NCBI GenBank assembly: GCA_949128115.1
Contig: OX421961.1
Location: 125,057,050-125,121,049 of the forward strand
Source of the DNA: Anaspis maculata
Taxonomy: Eukaryota > Arthropoda > Insecta > Coleoptera > Scraptiidae
Reading direction: 5' to 3'
Length of the DNA: 64,000 bases
The position numbers and the translations under genes were made by a program. How positions within the stretch are numbered: position 1 is the stretch's first letter; each line of letters starts with the position of its first letter. Below the pieces are notes generated by a model. The model was not told the origin of the DNA. It did not search any database and saw nothing but the letters and a program-made list of their open reading frames with translations. Of this stretch, positions 11,802 to 24,192 are shown one piece after another.

Positions 11802-11815
11802 TAATGAAAGAGTTT

Positions 11816-12650
11816 AAAACGTGATTACTTACCCCAAAAGGGGGTTCTTGTACAAAATATATACAGATACAGCATTCGTCTGTGGTGTTGACGTTGACAC
11901 AGGCATTCAGATCAGAGAAATGCCACATTGGGTGGATTTACATGGGATCTGCTCGTAACATGGAAAATCATGTCCATGCAATACGCTTTACTAACGATGG
12001 ATGAATCTTTGAATTGCTTTTTTGTGATGCATATAGACACTAAATAGGTAAACCTTAGATTTGCCTTGAAATGTCTGATGTAACTATACAATTCAAATCG
12101 ATGATATTTTCTCACGGAATCGATGCTGCACATTCAACGACTGTGGAATCTGTCGTTGAATCTGCAGGCATGGTTCCATTCGACTTTATCATCGATGATA
12201 ATCATACCACTTGTTATATTATTACCTCGATTATTACATACAACGCCCTTGATTAATAGACCTACAAGGATAATATTCACTTATCTAAATCCCACTGTCA
12301 ATAGCAACGGAATAAAATTCATGTAAACAACAAAATCTGACAGCTGTCACTTCGGACTTCTTTTATGTAATAATCTTCAAAATATCACTCGTGCTCGAGA
12401 TTTTCCCAGATAATTTTGGCCAAGCGTTTCCCTCGGGCTGATTGTCCCTGGATAAATGCCCTCCTCCTACGGAGTCGGGCATTTATCGCTACAATCAGCA
12501 CTCGCGATCGCTTGACCAAAATTATCGTGAAAATCTAAGCACTTGTGATATTACTGTTGATTATTACTGAAAATCCCACTGACGTTTCCCTGTTGTTACC
12601 CAACCCTTTGAAAAATAAACAATAAAAAAATCTTTTTAACCAATGGATAG
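11816..12650. other. Unassigned stretch
   Basis: I see no gene. Around 12395-12545 there is a weak inverted pair: the TGCTCGAGATTTTCCCAGATAATTTTGGCCAAGCG region against the later CTTGACCAAAATTATCGTGAAAATC region, about 60 bases per arm. Confidence 0.35.
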
Positions 12651-14755
12651 TACGGAAGCGTAGAAGGGCCAGGCTGCGAATCTTTTTACGGTCACAGAGT
12701 CGAGTTTCAAAGTCGACCCGGTCGAGTTTCAAACTCGACTTTCTGCGTTAAGTCGAGTTTCAAAGTCGACCCGGTCGAGTTCCAAAGTCGACCCGGTCGT
12801 AAACTGCTCGTCATAAGTTCAGGATATGTCAAAATTTGCTCCAATTTCAAGTGAGGATATCTCAGGTGAAAAATATCCGATTTGGAAAAAGTTGATGACC
12901 CCTGAAAGAGCTCATTAACCTTGGCTGCAGGACGCTTATCGACTTATGTCATAACTGACTTAGTTCATTATATACAGGATGCTAAATAAGGGAGTGACAA
13001 AAGGGTTGATTTTTCAAGCCGTGTAACTTTTCAGCGTATTTTCGCGAGGAAAAACTTCTTCCAATGGATAGCTGATATTCCCAAGGGTAGCCAATATAGG
13101 CATCATTTTTTCATCCATAGATGATTATCATTATTATTATCAAAAAATAAAGATTTCCTGTTCACTTCAAAGAAGTTGAACTCCTCGTAGGGGAATGGAG
13201 CTAGAGCCCTGGAACTTTTTCCGATGGATAGTCTGAGTCGTCAAGGTTTGGTTTATACCCCATGGATGGCGTAGTCGTATTCGTGCAATATTGGACAATT
13301 CTAAATTGTCCGGACAAATATCATGTTGACCGGGCACACAAGGACAATTGACCGGGTATATTTAGACACTTTTCAGAATGTCTTACACCACTTCCTCCCA
13401 TCAATTGAAAGAGATCAATTTGAAAAAATTGCACATCATGCTTGAATGGCCAGTAACGTGTCACATTAAAACCGAAACAAGATGGAGACGGAAGCGTGAA
13501 ATCACAGAATAGCGTAAAATTCAGCTTGAAAGTTAAAATGTTAGTGCAAAACAAGAGTAAGTTCCAAGTTTCATGACAATCATTCCCCTAATAAGAGATT
13601 TCGACTATTTACACAGCATAAAAGATACTAACAACCAAGATGGCGACGGAATCATGTAATTCAGCCTGAAAATATAAGAATGATCATACGAAACAAGGGT
13701 AAGTTCCAAGTTCCACGAAAATCGTTCTACAAATGAGAAATTTCAGTATAGCGGCCAAGATGGTAGCGGAATTATGAAACTCAGGTTGAGAATAAGAATG
13801 CTCATATAAGACAAATGTAAGTTCCAAGTTTCATGACAATCGTTCCACTTATAAGATATTTCGGAGGCAATTCTAATATGGCGGCCAAGATGGCCGAAAT
13901 TTAGATTGAGAATAAGAATGATCATATAGGACGAATGTAGGTTCTGAGTTCCACGCAAATCGTTATACTAATAAGAAATTTCAATATGGTGAACTAGATG
14001 GCACCGCAACCCTCAGGTCCAATCTGCTCATTGGTCACCCTTAAGGACCTAAGCTATCTATTGGAAAAACTTCCAGAGCTCTAGCTTCATTCCCTTAAGA
14101 AGAATTCAACTTCTTTGAAGTGCACAGTAAATCTTTGTTTTATGATTATGATAATAATAATAATGATACATGATGGATGGTTAAAAAAATATTCCCTATT
14201 GGCTTTCTTTGAAGGTATAAGCCATCCACTGGAAAAAGTTTATTCTCACAAAAATATGTTGAAAATTTACACGGCTTCAAAAATCAACCCTTTTGTCACT
14301 CCTTTCTTTGGCATCCTGTATAGAAGCTGCCCTAGTACGTTGTCGATGTATTTTCGGGACACCCTGATAATGCATGAAGTCAGTTATGACCTAAGTCAAC
14401 ATAAGCGTCCTGCAGCCAAAGGTAAGCTCTTTCAGGGGTCACAACTTTTTCCAAATCGGATATATTTTCCCAGATATCCTCACTTGAAATTGGAGCAAAT
14501 TTTGAGATATCCTCAACTTATGACGAGCAGTTTATGACCGGGTCGACTTTGAAACTCGACTTTACGTAGAAAGTCGAGTTTGAAACTCGACCGGGTCGAC
14601 TTTGGAACTCGACCGGTTCGACTTTGAAACTCGACCGGGTCGACTTTGAAACTCGACTTTACGCAGAAAGTCGAGTTTGAAACTCGACCGGGTCGACTTT
14701 GAAACTCGACTTTGTCCGTAAAAAGTTTCGCAGCCTGGCTCTTCTACGCTTCCGT
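12651..14755. repeat. Fold-back repeat with GTCGAGTTTCAAAGTCGAC boxes in both arms
   Basis: The ends are inverse copies (TACGGAAGCGTAGAAGGGCC at 12651, CTTCTACGCTTCCGTA at 14740). Next in each arm come several units of the 22-bp box GTCGAGTTTCAAAGTCGACC (about 12702-12800 and 14538-14716). Further inner arms carry GTCATAACTGACTTAG and TTGATTTTTCAAGCCGTGTAA, mirrored near 14260-14400. The centre (13440-14000) holds direct tandem units with ATGGCGGCCAAGATGG. Confidence 0.75.
13440..14010. repeat. Tandem array containing AAGATGG motifs
   Basis: About four units of roughly 115-130 bp repeat the theme CAAGATGG ... GAATTATG ... AAGAATGATCATA ... AAGTTCCAAGTTTCATG ... TCGTTCCACT. The same units form arrays at 45680-46080, 46830-47210 and, inverted, 61770-62610. 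Confidence 0.65.
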
Positions 14756-15170
14756 AGGATAGATTTTCCGGAAATTTTCAGGAAATACTCTTTATTACTC
14801 TTGTTGATGATTAAAAGTATTTTTAGTCAAATCTGTTTCATTGGCAAGTACTCCATTGTTTTTCGTTGCCCCTCCTCGTTATTCATTATTACTTTGTTTC
14901 ACCTGCAAGTAGTAGGTACTCGAGGTGAGTAATACTCATTGAGCTCGCGGAAAAAAGCATTTAGCTTCCCTTGATGCCAGCAATTCCAACAGGAACTGGA
15001 CTGCTGAGCACTTTAACGAATTATTTAGCAACAGACTGCAGAAACTGCATGCAATAACAACCCATCCGGCTCTTTCGGTATACTGTCGCTGCTGGCTAAG
15101 TGCTAACCAACAGACAGTTATATAGAAGACAGAGTTGCGTCTGAACAAAGCGACGAGCAATAAAACTTTG

Positions 15171-15204
<34 letters not shown>
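15171..15204. repeat. (CAT)n microsatellite
   Basis: Eleven uninterrupted CAT triplets. Confidence 0.95.
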
Positions 15205-15207
<3 letters not shown>

Positions 15208-16400
15208 CTTCTCCACCACCACCACCCACACATAGTCCGCCGGCTCTCAGCTCTCCGGCTGTGGGATGCAAAACGGCGTCGGGAGAGAAGAGGAAATAAC
15301 GGCTGGCCGTGCACAAAGTCCGGGCCCAAGTGAACATGCAGAGAGAGAGACGCCGGGGCCACGTGATTATGACTGGAGTTAATCCAAGTTGAAATCTCTT
15401 GCAAACCGATTCAAACAGTCATGTCGAGGACGGCCATGAATAAATTAAGGCCGGCGTATAACGCGCGGGGACGGGGTGCCCCTCGAGTCTTGCGGATTAC
15501 CGGGGTCCTTGCCGGATCCTTGGGGAACACTTCCCGGCCGCGTCTTACAACCCGCCCGCTATCTGCCCGGTAATTGCCTCTGGTGGCGGCTCCCGTGCAT
15601 GGGTCTCCCGAATGCACATAAAACTAACTACGCTCTCTCCGGCTACGACTATACTGCTGCCGCCTCGGAGGAAGCTTTGTGCACGCCCGAACTTGGGGAA
15701 GGACACAAAGATACGCGCGCTCCAGCAGATGGTATCGCGACTTGGTTGAGTATTATTGTCTCCGCATCTAGGAGAGCGCTGATTATGAGGGAGACAGTTT
15801 CGGGAGCTTTCACGCGCGGTCTTTGACGATGGCCGTTATGATGACGATGAGGACGGGAACGAGAAGGACGATGGGTGGGTGGGTGGCCATCGACGCCTCC
15901 GTTCCTACAATAAACAAGATTTGACGGAGGCGATTTTCGGATTTCCGTTTTATTAGACGCGTATGTGAACAATGTCATCGCATTTACCCATCTGAGAATA
16001 TGTTCCAAGGATGGGGATCAGGATTCTGGCTACGCTATCGCCGCCGTTGCCATTCAGAATGTCGTGTTCCATAAATATATCTGTAGGTACTATTCAATGC
16101 CAGCTAATATCTACCTACCTGCTTTACAGGTTTTTCTTTAGTGAGTTGAACTTCCCCCGGGTAATTTTTGTCATCGATTTTTACCCCATCATATTGAGCA
16201 TAAAAAAATTAGTTGATGTCCTTAATTCCGTCGATTTGTCCCAACTAAATAGTGTGGGAGGTAATAAATGAAAACCATCTTCAGGGGCACACATTCAGGG
16301 GGCTGTAGCCCCCATATCAAGCATTTTTTGGCCTATCTTCATGAGAACTTTTTTTCTTATTTTTAGTCGTAGAATCGGCTGGCAAAGCATTGACGCCTAA
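15205..16400. other. GC-richer unassigned region
   Basis: Base composition is clearly higher in G+C here (especially 15220-15900) than in the surrounding repeats. No frame shows a recognisable domain, and the open frames of about 70-120 codons overlap on both strands. It may be conserved regulatory DNA or non-coding exon of a gene outside the window. Confidence 0.3.
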
Positions 16401-16719
16401 TTGTGAGACACCCTGTATATTTGAAGCTCTTGAAGTAGACCACAGAGACCACAAAAATCAAGTCTATATTTTATTTGAGATACTTATAGGGAAGGTAGTT
16501 CAAGAGTATACGGTACAAATCTAAGTTTTCTATACGAGTCCGATCAGCCGATAAAACGTTCTAAAAATATTATCGTGACGTCACTTGGGAAGATGTTTTC
16601 ACCTCCGATTTTCACCTATCACGTTCTCATGGTCTTGTTACTGTTGTTGTCGTTTTGACAAACGTCATTGCCTTCAAACAATCAGTAATGATTATGGCAG
16701 GCTTGAAACCGTCGTCGTC

Positions 16720-17910
16720 TCAGGGTGTTTGGGTCTGGTTATTACAAACTTTGAGGGATGATTCCTGATCAAAAATAAAGCCGAAATAACAAAAAACTCA
16801 TGGTCCTGAAATGCTTCCTTGAAAAAGATACAGGGTGTTGAAGTTGACTTTTTTTGAATGGTTTTTTCACCGTAACTTTTGAACCGTTGAACCAATTTTG
16901 ATCAAATTTGAACCAAAGTTCAGTCAAATGAGTCTTCATCGAATAATAATACCACAATTTATCAAAAATTTCTGGGAGCGTGGATAATAGGGGACTGTCC
17001 TCTATTTTCGCCCCTATTCTCATCTCACCTACTTATTTTTTTAAATTGTTGATATTTTCGGATTTCACGTTCAATTTAGAAGAAAAAATTACTCTTGCAA
17101 AATTTTGATTGAATGGTGCTATTCTGTAAGAAAGATACATCGATGTAAGCACTACATCGCTGTAAAATGACAGAAATAATAATGTTTGGCATTGTCACAT
17201 GTGCCATCTTACAGCGATACAGCGCTTACATCGATGTATCTTTTTTACAGAATAACACCAAAAGGCTTCGTTTTTGAGGTATTTGGGATTGAAACATTGG
17301 AAAACATCTCGAAATCGCCACTTTCCTGGGCCTAAAAATTAAAATTCAAGAAAACCCATGATTCGTCAACTGTCATGAGTTTTCTGAGTATTTTAAGTTG
17401 AAAAACCACCATTTTCGCTGAGAAACATGAAGTTTTTCAGAGAAAAACAATTTGGACTCTGGAAAGTGGCGATTTCGTGTTGTTTTTCAATTTTTCAAAC
17501 CCAAATATCTTGGAAATGAAGCCTCTGATTGAAATTTTGCACGCGTGACTTTTTCTTTTAAATTGAACGTAAAATCTGAAAATATCAACAATTTGAGAAA
17601 TAGTTAGGGGAGATGAAAATAGGGGCGAAAAAAGAAGACAGTCTTCTATCATCTACGCCACCAGGGATTTTTGAAGAATTGTGGTATTATAATTCAATTG
17701 AGACTCAGTTGACTAAACTTTGGTTCAAATTTGATTAGAATCGTTCCAACGGTTCAAAAGTTACGGTGAAAAAACCATTCAAAAAGTCAACTTCAGCACC
17801 CTGTATCTCTTTGATGAAGCATTTTAGGACCATGAGTCTTTTATCTTTCGGCTTTATTTTTGATGAGGAATCATCCCTCAAAGTTTGTAATAACCAGACC
17901 CGAACACCTA
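16720..17910. repeat. Fold-back inverted repeat, family C, copy 1
   Basis: The left end CAGGGTGTTTGGGTCTGGTT is mirrored by AACCAGACCCGAACACCT. Inner arm landmarks are GAACCGTTGAACC, ATAGGGG and TCGAAATCGCCACTTTCC. Related arms form the fold-backs at 34443-36146 and 55055-56119, so this is a family of at least three. It is interrupted near its centre by a small MITE. Confidence 0.8.
17115..17259. mobile_element. Small palindromic MITE nested in family C fold-back
   Basis: A 145-bp insert begins GGTGCTATTCTGTAA and ends TTACAGAATAACACC. Inner arms are AGATACATCGATGTAAGC and GCTTACATCGATGTATC. It splits sequence that is continuous in the other family C copies. No clear target duplication is visible. 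Confidence 0.65.
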
Positions 17911-18284
17911 AGAAGGGGGACAAAAAAAACTCAAATCATCAAAAAATTGAATGAATTATTATTACCTTCGAGATAAATTTTCACAACTGTGGCGGCTGTG
18001 ATCAACTGACATCAACTATTTTTGAACCGAACATTTTTTCCCAAGACCTTCACCCCAATCAATGCTGAGTTACATCAGCATTGGTAAAATATTTCTCACT
18101 CACTCTTTACTCCCATTGTCGTTCCAGTATATTCCAGCATCACCCGATAGTCCGTTCGCAAGAGCTCTAGAAAATCCTATCGGCTTCTTGAATATTTTGG
18201 CACGATCTCGAAGCACGGCTCCTCCGCCAATTATGCAGATGTGTCTTATTCGCGCATCGTGATCTTATTCTTATTCAACTTTCA
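17911..18284. other. Unassigned stretch
   Basis: No gene is recognised. It may include diverged LTR-element sequence adjoining the gypsy fragment. Confidence 0.3.
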
Positions 18285-18484
18285 AGGGGCTACTTGAACT
18301 TGAATACGACGTCGTTGATCCTCTTGACTACTTTGTATGGTTTCTCCCACGAGTCTCACGACAAATGGAGCAGAGCTGGTTTCCAAGTCGTATTGCGTTT
18401 TAATTCGTCCGTCGGTCGCAAACGAATCCGTCGTCTACTATCTCTTGTAGATTGTAAATTTGTTGTCGTGTGTCACCGACGTAC
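18285..18484 (-). pseudogene. Ty3/gypsy integrase C-terminal remnant
   Basis: On the minus strand, from 18484 downward, the sequence reads EYVGDTRQQIYNLQE. After stops and a shift it reads SWEKPYKVVKRINDVVFK, a close match to the conserved W-x-GPY-x-V-x-x-R-I-N-D-V-V-Y block after the gypsy integrase core. Stops make it non-functional. It lies in the same orientation as the integrase piece at 22481-23040, and the two are separated by the element at 18485-22480. Confidence 0.65.
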
Positions 18485-21400
18485 TCCTTATAGTCCGGAT
18501 GCTAGTTGAAAGTACCTTGCATTTTCTGATGAGAAGATGTCACTTGGTGGAAATGTTCTTTGCATTGTACTCTTTCGATTCAGAAAGGTAGCCATCAGCG
18601 CCATCCATGCCGGCGGCGTATACAGGGTGATACAGAAAAAAAAAGTTGAAAAATTATATTCAATTAACCGAAACATGTGGAGACGTGTAACTCACCACAT
18701 TACATTAACTATTTTATGCTTATGAAGTCACAGAAAACTGTTCTTGATTACCTTGAACCGCCTTTGAAATGTAGGGGAAAACCAGAAAAAAAACAAGAAC
18801 ACTCTTTTTTCCAAAAATAAGTAATTCTTCGAGATATTGACACAATACTTGGTGTTTCTACAAAAAGTAATGTTAGAAATGATATGAGCTGGGTAGCCAA
18901 TTTCTAAGCCAACTATTTCCAGAAAGACGATTGTCAACTTTTTTTTTCCTCTTGAGCACCATCTTGAATCTGCTCTGTGAGGCATCGTTGAAAAAGTGAT
19001 TGGTTATTATAATAATGGTAACATGCAATCATTGAATCGCAAAAACAACCTCCTCATCATAATTTAATGACCTCTTAAGCGGGAAAGAATTGTCATTCAC
19101 GTATTTTTTGACTCTTCAAAGCTTTAGTGCCTATGATGGCATTTGCAACATCTGGAATGGTGAAATATGTTACGCATTATGAACCTTGATGTACTTTGAG
19201 GTAGCCTACCAAGTTTCACCATCATCAATTGAGAGGTTTGTTCTTAAAAGCTGTTTGAACAAAATTTGTGTCATTTTTTTATGAAAAATACAAAATATTG
19301 GGTCTCTCACCCTTACTTGATCCCTCACTGAGGATAGCCTGAAACCGAAAGTCTCCGAATTTTTTATGATAATGGTTCAGTGGGAAATGCTCTTCAATGT
19401 TCAATTGTTAAAAATTGCATAGTTGCATTCAGATTCCAGACAAAGAGCGACAAAGAAGTTCATGCAGTGAAAAAAGACATAAATTACAGTCGAGAAAAAA
19501 CTAGTCCAGAGCTAGACTGAAAGCTGTCTGGAGACCTTGCTTTTTATAACATAAATGTGCAATTTGGTACACTGTTAGAGCCTTAAGTTAGTAATGTTTC
19601 AAGCCTTTCACCCACGCTTGAGAGCCTTTCAGAACCTGTGTATTGCGGGAAGCCTATCTAAAAGGGACATTTCCGAGATTTTTCCGTTGCATTGAAAAAG
19701 TGTCTTTTTTCACTGCATGAACTTCTTTGTCACTCTCTGTCTAGAATTTGAATGTAATTATGCAGATTTTGACAATTACACATTGAAGAGCAGTTCTCAA
19801 TGAACCATTACCATAAAAATTTTGGAGACTTTCGGTTTCAGGCTTTCCCCAACGAGGGATCAAATAAGGGTGAAAGATCCAATATTTTGCATTTTCCATA
19901 AAAAAATTAAACAAATTTTGTTCAAACAGCTTTTAAGAACAAACCTTTCAATTGATGATTACAAAACTTGGTAGGCTACCTCAAAGTACATCAAGGTTCA
20001 TAAAGCGTAACATATTTTACCATTCCAGATGTTGCAAATGCCATCATGGGCACTAAAGCTTTGAAGAGCCAGAAAATACGTGAATCCCAATTCTTTCCAG
20101 GGGCCCTATTTTCGGGAAACATGTGATCCGTTCCTATGCGAAGTTGCTAGGCAACCAGGGCTGTGATTGGCTGTCACCTAGGCAACATCACCTGATGATC
20201 TGTTCCCCGGTTCCGAAAATTGGGCCCCTGCCGAAGAGGTCACTAAATTATGATGAGGAGGTTGTTTTTACGATGCAATGATTACATATTACCATTATTA
20301 TGATAACCAATCACTTTTTCAACGATGCCTCACAGGGCAGATTCAAGATGGTGCTCAAGAGGAAAAAAAAGTTGACAATCGTATTCCTAGAAATAGTTGG
20401 CTTGGGAATTGGCTACCCAGCTCATATCATTTTTAACACTACTTTTTGTAGAAATACCAAGTATTGTGTCAATATCTCTAAGAATCACTTATTTATGGGA
20501 AAAAGAGTGTTTTTGTTTTTTTTTTTGTTTTTTCCCTACATTTCAAAGACGGTTCAAGGTAATCAAGAACGGTTTGCTGTGACTTCATGAGCATAAAACA
20601 GTTAATGTATGTGGTAAATTACACGTCTCCACATGCTTCGGTTATTAAAATATAATTTTCTAACTTTTTTTTTCTGTTTTACCCTGTATACGCTGCCAGC
20701 ATGGATGGCGCTGATGGCTACTAGTACAGGAAAAATAGTAAAAAAATCGGCAAAACCTCGGAATAAATATGGACGTCATGAAAATTTGATATTCTGTTCA
20801 GAATTGAGTGCTCTACAACATATCCAAAATCGCCAAAAATTGCACCCGGGGGTTTTTAGTTATTGGAGGGAGGGTGAAAAATTGCAGATAAAAATGGAGG
20901 GGATAGAACCCATCAATCCATTGGATGCTAATACATTATAGTTCGACGTATCATATCCTTTTGATACCATTTTGGCACAAAAAGTGTCCATCATTGTTGA
21001 AGGGGAGTAGTGGGGGGGCGAAGCTCTGCTAGGTGGTCCATTTTGTTTTTCCGGACATGTATAACCGATCACGACAAGTTTGGTATCTTTTCCGACTAAA
21101 TTCAATCTCCTGAACTCGTATCCGATGTGTAAATTCGAATGAAAACAAGTTTGAACAAGTTAACTTTAGAAAACTTGTTTTTTCTTCGACAATTTTGACG
21201 AATTTTTGTTTTACTGTTGGAGGTGTTCATTTTTAGAAAATTTTCAGGGACCATTAAATTGAAGTGTATTCTCCACAAAAATCATCCACTCGATGTATAA
21301 TTTTGTTTCTCGAGTTTAAAAAATCGATTTGAACTTGAGCCGGCACGGCGAGTCGTCTACTACTGACCAGAACACTACAGCATGCACCTTCAAATGAAAA

Positions 21401-22480
21401 CACCTCAAACTGTTGAAGAAATAACAACTCATCTTTGAAAATTGGAGGATTTGTGCAGAACTGAATTCCCTATAACATGAACAAAATCGCCATAAATCGC
21501 AATGCAGGATTTCGAGTTATTCGAGGATGAGGATAACACTTCGACAGGATTCATACTCGATGAACTGTTACCTCTCCACTTAAATAACCCAAAACCCTGC
21601 AGTGCGATTCATGGCGATTTTGTTTATGTTATAGGAAATTCAATCCTCCACAGATCCTCCCATTTTCAAAGATGAGTTGTTATTTCTTCAATAGTTTGAG
21701 GTGTTTTCATTTAAAGGTGCATGCTGTAGTGTTCTGGTCAGTAGTAGACGACGCGCCGCGCCGGCTCAAGTTCAAATCAATTTTTTAAACTCGAGAAACA
21801 AAATTAAACATTGAGTGCATGATTTTTGTGGAGAATACAGTTCAATTTAATGGTCCCTGAAAATTTTCTAGAAATGAACGCCTCCAACAGTAAAACAAAA
21901 ATTCGTCAAAATTGTCAAAGAAAAAACAAGTTTTCTCAAGTTAACTTGTCCAAACTTGTTTTTATCCGAATTTACACATCGAATATGAGTTCAGGAGATT
22001 GAATTTAGTCGGAAAAGATACCAAACTTGTCGTGATCGGTTCGACATGGCCAGAAAAACAAAATGGACCACCTAGCAGAGCTTCGTCCCCCCACTACTCC
22101 CCTTCAACAATGATGGACACTTTTTGTGCCAAAATAGTATCAATGGGATATGATACGTCGAACTATAATGTATTCGCATCCAATGGATTGACGGGTTCCA
22201 TCCCCTCCATTTTTACCTGCAATTTTTTACTCCCCCTCCAATAACTCAAAACCCCCGGGTGCGATTTTTGGCGATTTTGGATATGTTGTAGAGCACTCAA
22301 TTCTGAACAAAATATCAAATTTTCAGGACGTCCATATTTTTTCCGAGGTTGAAATCTATTTTTCTTGCACTATACCTTTCTGGATCGGAAGAGAATGATG
22401 CAAAGAACATTTTCACCAAGTAGCATCTTCTCATCAAAAAATGCAAGGTTCATTCCATTTTATGCAACTAGCATCCGGAC
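18485..22480. mobile_element. Fold-back element, family B copy 2, inserted in a gypsy remnant
   Basis: The ends are inverted repeats, TAGTCCGGATGCTAGTTG at about 18486 and CAACTAGCATCCGGACTA ending near 22479. TTA flanks both sides, a likely 3-bp target duplication as in PIF/Harbinger insertions. The arms correspond to 18485-18599 plus 20722-21552, against 21553-22480. The left arm is interrupted by another fold-back (18600-20721). The core arms match family B copy 1 at 4447-6598. No transposase frame is present. Confidence 0.7.
18600..20721. mobile_element. 2.1-kb fold-back element nested in family B copy 2
   Basis: The ends GCCATCAGCGCCATCCATGC and GCATGGATGGCGCTGATGGC are inverse copies flanked by TA on each side. 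Just inside are TATACAGGGT and ACCCTGTATA. The arms (about 18600-19660 and 19690-20721) share frames and text, such as GTTGACAATCGT and AATTGGCTACCCAGCTCATA. It sits in one arm of the outer element, and the other arm is continuous there, so it inserted later. Confidence 0.75.
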
Positions 22481-23040
22481 TATTAGTGGTCTTGTCACGG
22501 AACACGTTCGATTCAGGATTCCATGCTTGGTCGAAGTAGGTATAGCTCCAGTGGTACTCCGAATCGACTAATAGGTTGTCGACTATTACTCATGCTACGG
22601 TTGGATCCTCTTAGTTGGATGGTTGGACAGGATGTATCCTTGCGGTCACTTGCTGAAGTAGTCTATTGTTGACTGAGATGTATTTGCTGCCATCGCCTGT
22701 CTAGGGAATGGGCCCGGCTACGTCGATAGCGATGCGTTGAAAGAGTGTTCACACGTCATAGGTTTTCAGCTGTCCTTAGTAACGAGCTTCTGACGGCCCT
22801 TTGCTAGCTGCACAGACCTCGCACTGTCGACCACAAGACTTTCACGTCGTTCCGGCAGTTGACGCAGTAGAACCTCTCGCGTATCTTCGCCATCGTCTTG
22901 CCTACTCCAAGATGCTCTCTGGTAGCGCCATCGTGCACCTCTTTCAGGACCTCCTTCCTCGACTCGTTTCTTGGGAAGCATCAGTTTCCGGATCTTTCTG
23001 CCTTCCATCCAGACTTTTCTATTTGCTGATCCAAAATACA
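22481..23040 (-). pseudogene. Ty3/gypsy integrase (H2C2 finger and core) remnant
   Basis: On the minus strand VHDGATREHLGVGKT, AKIRERFYCVNCRNDV and GLC form the H-H-C-C finger of gypsy integrase. IAIDVAGPIP (first catalytic-core Asp region) and SRFGVPLEL follow further along. Stops and frameshifts are scattered, so it is dead. Integrase joins LTR-element cDNA to host DNA. The frame breaks at 22480, where the fold-back element is inserted, and resumes at 18484 after an apparent internal deletion. Confidence 0.75.
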
Positions 23041-24180
23041 AGAGTCGATTTTCGGATTTTCACATAAATAATTGTGTTAGAAATACTTAATCAAAGTTAA
23101 TTGTGAAAAATAATTGGGAGCAAATTACGACAAATAAGGACAAGATAACATAAGTGCCCAATAAACTTTGACTATAGATATACTTCTAATACATTGTGTA
23201 CAATGTATTAGATGTACAAATCCGAAAAGCGAAGAGTTTTGACTTGCGTTACTTTTGTCTTGGATGAGCGGTATGTATGTACTCTTGTCAACAGCCCGTT
23301 TGCCATCCTCAACGAGTTCCACAGGACCCAGAGAGCCTTTAGCTCCGGTTTTTTAATCTCTGTTCATTCCGATCTGTTCTGTCCAAGCTGGCCATTCTGC
23401 CAGGAAGTTATGGCAGAATGTTCTCGTTGCTCCTTTCTCACCGCAGGTGTGGTCCAGTTCTGTGGAATATTAGCGGCGATCGCCCCGACCTCCACTGCAT
23501 TTCACTTGTCTATCGTCTGACAGTGCTTGCCATGTTTCTCACCTGGTCCTCAAGAAAAATGTCTGACAGCATGGAATGTTCCTGTTCTAGCATGGAACGG
23601 TCTGGTTAACAATATCGTTGCCTGTAGCCGAGCCGCCTTGCAAAATGTCCGACTCTTCACCAATTGAAGCAGCGCGGTTTTTGTCTTGTTCTGGTTTTAT
23701 CGAACTGGGTGTCAGTCCGAGACAAAGCTTCGAGGATTCTCCTATGGCCTATGGCTTCAATTATGTTCTCGCACAAATATACACAAAATTCCATTATTTC
23801 TTGTAGGTACCTCGCCGCGGCCTGAAATTTTCATGTCATTTCATAGAAATGTGAGTTTTTTCGACAATTACTTTTTCCAGTTTTGACGGCCGCGATTGTC
23901 TGACGTCAGCAAAATTTCAACCAAAAGTTCCACCCGTCAGATATCACTCACATACCAAGTTTTATCAGAATCTATGAAATTTTCGAAGGATTTGGAAAAT
24001 ATGCTAAACAAAACGGACATTCCTATTTAATTATGTTTTGGTACACCTGACTGACGTTTCGGAGTCAAAATCTTATTTTCACGTCTTCACACTACTAGAC
24101 GCATGTTCACAAAATTGTATTGCGATCAATCCAGAAAGACCGAGAAAACGTGGGACAAGCCCATTTTTACCTATTTTCTC
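23041..24180. other. Unassigned region
   Basis: Open stretches on the plus and minus strands near 23210-23810 show no domain I recognise. They may be further decayed retroelement sequence upstream of the gypsy integrase. Confidence 0.3.
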
Positions 24181-24192
24181 CCTGCTGACAGA

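Noticed and set aside
15411..16008. Overlapping frames of 68-119 codons in the GC-rich region
   Set aside because: They occur on both strands without any recognised motif, as expected from a lower stop-codon rate at high G+C.
22801..23067. Plus-strand 88-codon frame
   Set aside because: The minus strand here encodes the gypsy integrase finger, so the plus frame is its shadow.
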